Notes under the pieces: model-generated
What the model was told of the DNA's origin: nothing
What the model saw: only the letters and a program-made list of their open reading frames with translations
The model's database searches: none
Program-made: the position numbers and the translations under genes
Part shown: in pieces, positions 59,079 to 64,000 of the stretch
Layout of the letters: every line of letters starts with the position of its first letter
Position numbering within the stretch: position 1 is the first letter of the stretch
Source of the DNA: Salminus brasiliensis
Lineage: Eukaryota > Chordata > Actinopteri > Characiformes > Bryconidae
Direction: 5' to 3'
NCBI RefSeq assembly: GCF_030463535.1
Contig: NC_132881.1
Location: forward strand, 42,906,344-42,970,343
DNA length: 64,000 bases

Positions 59079-59259
59079 TAAATTATGAGAATCTAAAAGA
59101 ACATATAACAATCCACTTACCTTCATTCAAATAACAGCATTTGTAAAACTAAAAAAAGACATTTCCTGAAGGAAGTAATGTATGTAATGGTAATGATGTC
59201 CACTTCCAGGCAGTTGATAGGCTACTTGGTTACTATGGCATTGAAAAGCTACATGGATG

Positions 59260-59430
59260 CTATGGTATTGCTGAATATGTGCTATAGTGTTGCTAGGTGG
59301 TTGCTAAGGTATCTAAGTTAGTTGCTAAGGTGTTGCTAGGTGGTTGCGAAGGTATCCCAGGTGGTTTCTAGGGAGTTGCTAAGTGCTTGCTATGGTGTTG
59401 CTAGGTGGTTGCGAAGGTATCCCAGGTTGC
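59260..59430. repeat. Short minisatellite of GTTGCTAGGTGGTTGC units
   Basis: Repeats such as tgttgctaggtggttgc and ctaaggtatc recur five or six times upstream of exon A on the tbc1d9 strand. Confidence 0.75.
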
Positions 59431-60254
59431 AACTGCTATCACAGTTCCAGATGAGTGTCCCAGATGGGTGTTTTGATAAATCAAGATATATAAACACAAA
59501 AATCATTTTTCATGATTTTCTCTTTTTGACATAATATGAGACATTTGCACTACATGACTGAGCTGATTTCACTTGCTTTCCATGTCGTCCATCATCATTT
59601 AGTGGTAATGAATGCAAGATTTGTCAGGATTTAGATGATGAATGGACCAACATAAACATATGCAAATAAAATAAAATAAAAAATAAAGAAATAAATAATT
59701 ACAAACTCCCACTCACTTCCACTAAAAGTGGAACAAGCTTTTTTTACAGCCTCATCCTGTAAAGTTGCCATTTTGGAGAAGGTTTTTTGTGAGACAGCCG
59801 TGTTACATAATTCAAGAAAAGTTAATTATTTTGATTACAATAATCCAAGTTAACCCTAACCCACGTCACATTACTGATTCACCAATGAGTCCCTTATAAA
59901 CTTCGGAAGGTGCTCTGCAGTTGCAGCCCTGGGGGAAATATTGTCTAAATGCTTTTTTTGTAGCAAACCTTTAACGCTCAATCAGTCTACATTTCCCGAA
60001 CAGAAAACGTACAGACCTCAGCATGAACTCAACACATATCACTCTGCGGCCCTTTTAGCCTATTAATCTTTCCCCCTGTCCAGATAATGAGCTGCTAGCA
60101 TGGTCTCCAGTCTCATAGCCCTCTGTTAGCTAATGACCTGGACAAACCAGGTTCACTCCATGTCAGATCACTGGAGCCTGACTGCACCTGGCACTGGTCT
60201 CAGAGTGTGTCAGGATTACGCAAGAGCTTGTTCATATACAGTCTTTTTAATCGG

Positions 60255-60346
60255 GCATTTAGTAACACTGTATTGTAACACTTCAAATGGGAATTTCCCC
60301 ACTGCGGGACTAATAAAGGACTATCTTATCTTATCTTATCTTCACT
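60255..60346 (+). repeat. 3' end of a non-LTR retroelement
   Basis: The segment aatttccccactgcgggact, aataaaggac ends in (TATCT)n. This is typical of fish LINE 3' tails. The family was not assigned. Confidence 0.55.
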
Positions 60347-61616
60347 AACACTGTGATGGGTGGCCTACTGTATTAATAGCCTGAATTCTTAAAGTTATCA
60401 TACATAAGAGCTTCATAAAATTGGACATTTATCCAATTAAAGCTTCATACGTATGACGTGTTCAATTTGATTCCGTCATCTTCCAGGACATCGTTTTTTC
60501 CGACAGTTCCATAATTTCGGGAGGAAGAACATGCCTGAAGCCCCTCCTGCCTAATCTACTGTCCTATAAATTCCATCCCTACCGTGTTCATGTGTCTATG
60601 TCAAGTCTGCACAACCCTCCACCACCCCGTCGCCTCCCTCTTAACCCTGCCATGCATCACTCCTGGCTCCACATATCAGGGGGGAATGGCTTCTACCTTG
60701 GTAAGATAAACCAGCTCAATATTCCTAGGAGTTCTCCACCCCTTTCTTACAGCCTTCCCCTAAATTGTCACGAGCTGAAGGCATGGTCCGAAGTAGCAAA
60801 CTGTTCTGTTAGCTAGTTACAGTCATCACCCAAGAGTACACATCAAGCTAAGTTAGCTAAGATTTGCTTGCATCTCCATTGTCAGTGCATTCACATGCTG
60901 TTACTGTGGCAACTAATGTGGCTAAACTAGCAAATGTAACGACAATCAAGGTATTTATCGTCGCTGTGACGCAAAATCTCAATTTTCTTCAGGTTTTTTC
61001 ACTTATTTACATAAGTATTTACACTTATTTTACCTTATTTTAATCCTACATTCTTCTCTTTTGCTGTTATGCAAAAATAAATTGTATGTGTAAAAAATAT
61101 TTGCTCGTTTTTGCTGTTTTTCACTTTGCGCATTAGTCCGAATTTCATGATGAATGAACCCACATATACTTCCAAAATGACTTTATTGTTGACTTCCCTT
61201 GAAAGTAACAACGTTTTTTCCTCCGCCTGTACAGTTGCCATTTTGGAGATGCAGGGTTTTTGCGAGACAGCAGTGTTACATAAGAAATGTTCAATATGTT
61301 GGTCAATCTTAAGTGAATCATAACCAATGTCACATTATTGATTCACCAGTGAGTTTCTAATAAACTCTGGAAGGGGTTCTGCAGTTGCCACAGCAGTTCT
61401 TTTTCACACTACGCAGGTTATTCGTACTAAGGGAATTTTTCGTGTAAGCGTTATTTTGTAGGAAACCTTTGTAGGTAATGTTTGTGTTAATGTCTGACCA
61501 GCTCAGAGCTAGCCAATCATTGACTTTGCTCAGGATGTCTTAACAAAACATAAACTCAAGGCAACCAGCCTGAATCGTGATACCCTCAGTGGTCGTAAAC
61601 ACCGGTCAGGTACCTT

Positions 61617-62030
61617 TCATTTACATTTACATTTAAGGCATTCAGCAGACGCTCTTATCCAGAGCGACTTACAAAAGTGCTTTGCTATTTACCCAAGAAA
61701 AACCTCAGCTAGTTTGAAAAGGCTAATAGTTCAAAGATACCTCTAAGTTTAGACTCATCAGACTGAACACAAGTCAATAAGGAGTCCACTCTGCTATTCA
61801 CCCAAGTATTCTCTGAAGAGGAGGGTCTTCAGTCTGGGTTTGAAGACAGTGAGCGTTGGACTCTGCTGTTCGGACACCCAGGGACGTTCATTCCACCACT
61901 TCGGTGCAGGACAGAAAAAAGCCTGGATGCTTATCTTCCGCTGATTTTGAGGGATGGCGGGTCGAGCCGAGTCGTACTTACAGCTCAAAGGGCTCTTGGT
62001 GCGGATTGGCTTTTGACCATTTCCATCATT
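61617..62030 (-). repeat. Widespread fish repeat with LINE2-type tail, minus strand
   Basis: It starts with the reversed tail ggcattcagcagacgctctt, atccagagcgacttaca and continues through gaggagggtcttcagtctgg, cattccaccacttcggtgca and gatggcgggtcgagccgag. It is non-coding. It lies in the 5'-most visible tbc1d9 intron. Confidence 0.7.
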
Positions 62031-62039
62031 AACCCGGTC

Positions 62040-63280
62040 TTAATGCCAGGAAGCTGGATCAGACACTTTTAAACCATCTTTAATAACAAAATGTGAGAAA
62101 TATGGGAAAAAATGCTAAACCTACACTCGAAAAAAGACAAGGTTGTTTTGGTGTTATATTCAAGCATAATCACAGTTAACACATTTAACCAGGTTTCTTA
62201 CAACTTGTTTTAATGTCATCTTTAAACTGCTAAGTTGTACTTCTGGTGAATCTAACTCTAAATACTGGTTCTTACTGGTTCTTTTCCTACAGTTCAGTGG
62301 GAGGAGCAGGTCTGCACTTTTGCTGGAATGCTGTAAGTCAGTTTAGGAAGTTTTCCGTACGTCATGGAAAACCAACCAAGCAGAGAACAGTAGCATGCAG
62401 TGATATCTGATAGACTCATATCAGTCAATAGCAGCCAACAGGGGCAAATGTCTTACTCAGCTGGGAAATCTACATCATCCTTGAGAGTGCAGTCTGAAGT
62501 GGGTTACCTTGCAGAACAGAATGTGCAAAGCTGAGGAGGCAAAATATTCCAACTGAGAGGGACCACTGCCCCCCCCCCCTCGCTTTCCTCCCATGGCTCC
62601 TAGCCTGTGCCTAGTCCCTTTCCCCACTAACATGTCTGACAGTGTCATTTCTCGTAGGACGCCCTTCGCTGGGCAGTAATTGCTGTACGTAGCAAAAGCT
62701 ATGGTTGAAAACCGACTTTGGAGCCTGGTGAGAGAGGCCCCAATTCCCAAATACGTGAATGCCAGGAATGGCGTGCAGTAGTAATCCAAGGATAAGCTAT
62801 AAACTATTTACCACTTCACACTGAGTGTACTTACTAAGAAGGGCTCTTAATAAGCAGTACTCAGCTTCAAGAGTACTCAAGGTCTTAATAATAAAGACTG
62901 AGCAAATACCCAGGTTTAAAACTAAGCCCAAACGAGTCAGCTTGGGCACTGTTTTCCAGCATGCTAATAGCGCTGAACGATCGGCGTTAGGTTAGGTTAA
63001 ATTTCCTTACTTAAAACTAGTTCAACAATGTTGTTGATCATTAACACTGCAGCTCAACCTTCTAACAACCACAGAGAGTCTCACCACTAAGAGTTAAGTG
63101 TGTGCAGGTTGATGAAGTTGTTAGTGTTGGTCGTTGAAGAGCGTGTGCAAAAAAGCCCTAAGGGTCTGTGTAGAATGGCCTTCTGGTCCTCAGTTGCGCA
63201 GAATGACTCTCAGGATGAAAGGGGTTACTGCAAACACTCTCAGAACACAACCCTGACCAATACACACTGTAATACCAACA
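62040..63280. other. tbc1d9: tbc1d9 5' intron, no recognised element
   Basis: It is non-coding, with a C run near 62570-62580. No frame resembles the missing tbc1d9 first exon on the minus strand, so that exon lies beyond 64000. Confidence 0.6.
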
Positions 63281-63284
63281 CACA

Positions 63285-63520
63285 CACGGTGGTTGGTGTT
63301 ACACAACTGATAACACCACTACCTGCGAGTGAGCTACCACACCATGTTGGAGACTGGGGTTCGATTCCTGGTCTGGGTGGCTATGCTGCGCTACACCAAT
63401 AAGAGTCCTTGGGCAAGATTCCTAACACTAGGTTGGCCCACCTCTGTAATACCAGTAACCTTGTAAGTCGCTCTGGATAAGAGTGTCAGCTAAATGACAT
63501 AAATGTGAATGTATAAATGT
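63285..63520 (+). repeat. Full-length tRNA-derived SINE with LINE2-type tail
   Basis: The head has gagtgagctaccacaccatg and the B box ggttcgattcctgg. The body contains cttgggcaagattcctaac and the tail ttgtaagtcgctctggataa, gagtgtcagctaaatgacat and (aaatgt)n. It is the same family as 32165-32337, with a longer body. Confidence 0.88.
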
Positions 63521-63559
63521 AATACACACCTGGGAACATTATTGAGCACACACATTCAC

Positions 63560-63955
63560 ACATTATATGAGAAAGGCTAAGGTAGGTAGGTAGCTAAGAA
63601 GGATGGCAGGTAGGAAAGAAGGTAGGTAGGTATGGAAAAAGGTAAGTGGTAAGTGCTTGATAGGCAAAGTAGGTAGGTGGGAAAGAAGGATGGAGGAAAT
63701 AGGAAGGAAAGAAGGAAGGAAGGAATAATAGTAGGTAGGATGGAAGGAAGGAACGAAGAAATGTAGGAACAGATAGGTAGAAAGGTATGCAAGAAGGAAG
63801 CAAGGCCGAAATGTGGGATGGTAGGCCGTTTGGTAGGTAGGCAGAAAGGACGGTAGGATGGTAGGTAAATAGGTAGATAAATAGGAAGGAAAAAAAGAAC
63901 AGACATTAGGAAGGAAGGTCAGAAGGTCAGAAGGTAAATAGGTAGGTATTAGAGC
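63560..63955. repeat. GGTA/GGAA-rich purine tract
   Basis: About 400 bp of imperfect AGGTAGGT and GGAAGGAA units makes long low-complexity minus-strand frames (LPSYLPTYLP-type). These are not genes. Confidence 0.92.
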
Positions 63956-64000
63956 TGGGCAATACGACAATATTTTATCATATCGTGATACACATTATTC

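Noticed and set aside
63563-63970. 135-codon minus-strand proline/serine/tyrosine-rich frame
   Set aside because: It is a translation of the GGTA/GGAA-rich purine tract.
59100-64000. First coding exon of tbc1d9
   Set aside because: I looked for the conserved N-terminal text on the minus strand and did not find it; the exon must lie beyond the window.

Overview
This is vertebrate nuclear DNA, almost certainly from a teleost fish. The evidence is spliced genes with GT-AG introns, dense microsatellites, tRNA-derived SINEs with the LINE2-type tail seen in fishes, Tc1-like transposon relics, and protein sequences that match vertebrate families closely but with fish-type residues. I cannot name the species. 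No bacterial or phage genes and no CRISPR array are present.

Three protein-coding genes account for all convincing coding sequence. (1) elmod2, plus strand, eight coding exons between 5131 and 10094, complete, 298 aa, an ELMO-domain GAP for Arl-family GTPases. (2) ucp1, minus strand, six coding exons between 19165 and 12359, complete, 308 aa, a mitochondrial carrier (uncoupling protein 1). (3) tbc1d9, minus strand, 19 coding exons between 59039 and 30921, encoding 1206 aa of a two-GRAM/TBC/EF-hand Rab-GAP. Its first coding exon lies beyond the right edge of the window. elmod2 and ucp1 converge tail to tail; ucp1 and tbc1d9 point the same way. The order ELMOD2-UCP1-TBC1D9 is the known vertebrate UCP1 neighbourhood, which is the strongest reason to call the carrier ucp1 rather than ucp2 or ucp3. 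The three genes are neighbours by ancestry and do not form a pathway.

Layout: 1-2.6 kb is repeat-rich intergenic DNA with a large GATA/GACA array. 2.7-3.07 kb is a CpG-containing probable elmod2 promoter. 5.1-10.9 kb is elmod2. 10.9-11.5 kb is a short convergent gap. 11.5-19.2 kb is ucp1, with a long inverted repeat in intron 5 and a telomere-like minisatellite in intron 4. 19.2-30.9 kb is intergenic and full of repeats; its most notable element is a 39-bp minisatellite 2-3 kb upstream of the ucp1 start, whose unit carries a CCAAT box. 30.9-64.0 kb is tbc1d9, whose introns hold SINEs, Tc1-like relics, a tRNA-Lys-like sequence, a near-perfect 58-bp inverted repeat, a second telomere-like minisatellite and many microsatellites.

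I found no undescribed multi-gene system. The observations most worth checking are the CCAAT-bearing minisatellite upstream of ucp1, the loss of the mammalian histidine pair in this UCP1, the intronic inverted repeats, the tRNA-Lys(UUU)-like element, and CA repeats that directly abut a tbc1d9 splice donor. Exon boundaries were placed by hand from reading-frame continuity and GT/AG sites; reading phases agree across every junction of all three genes.
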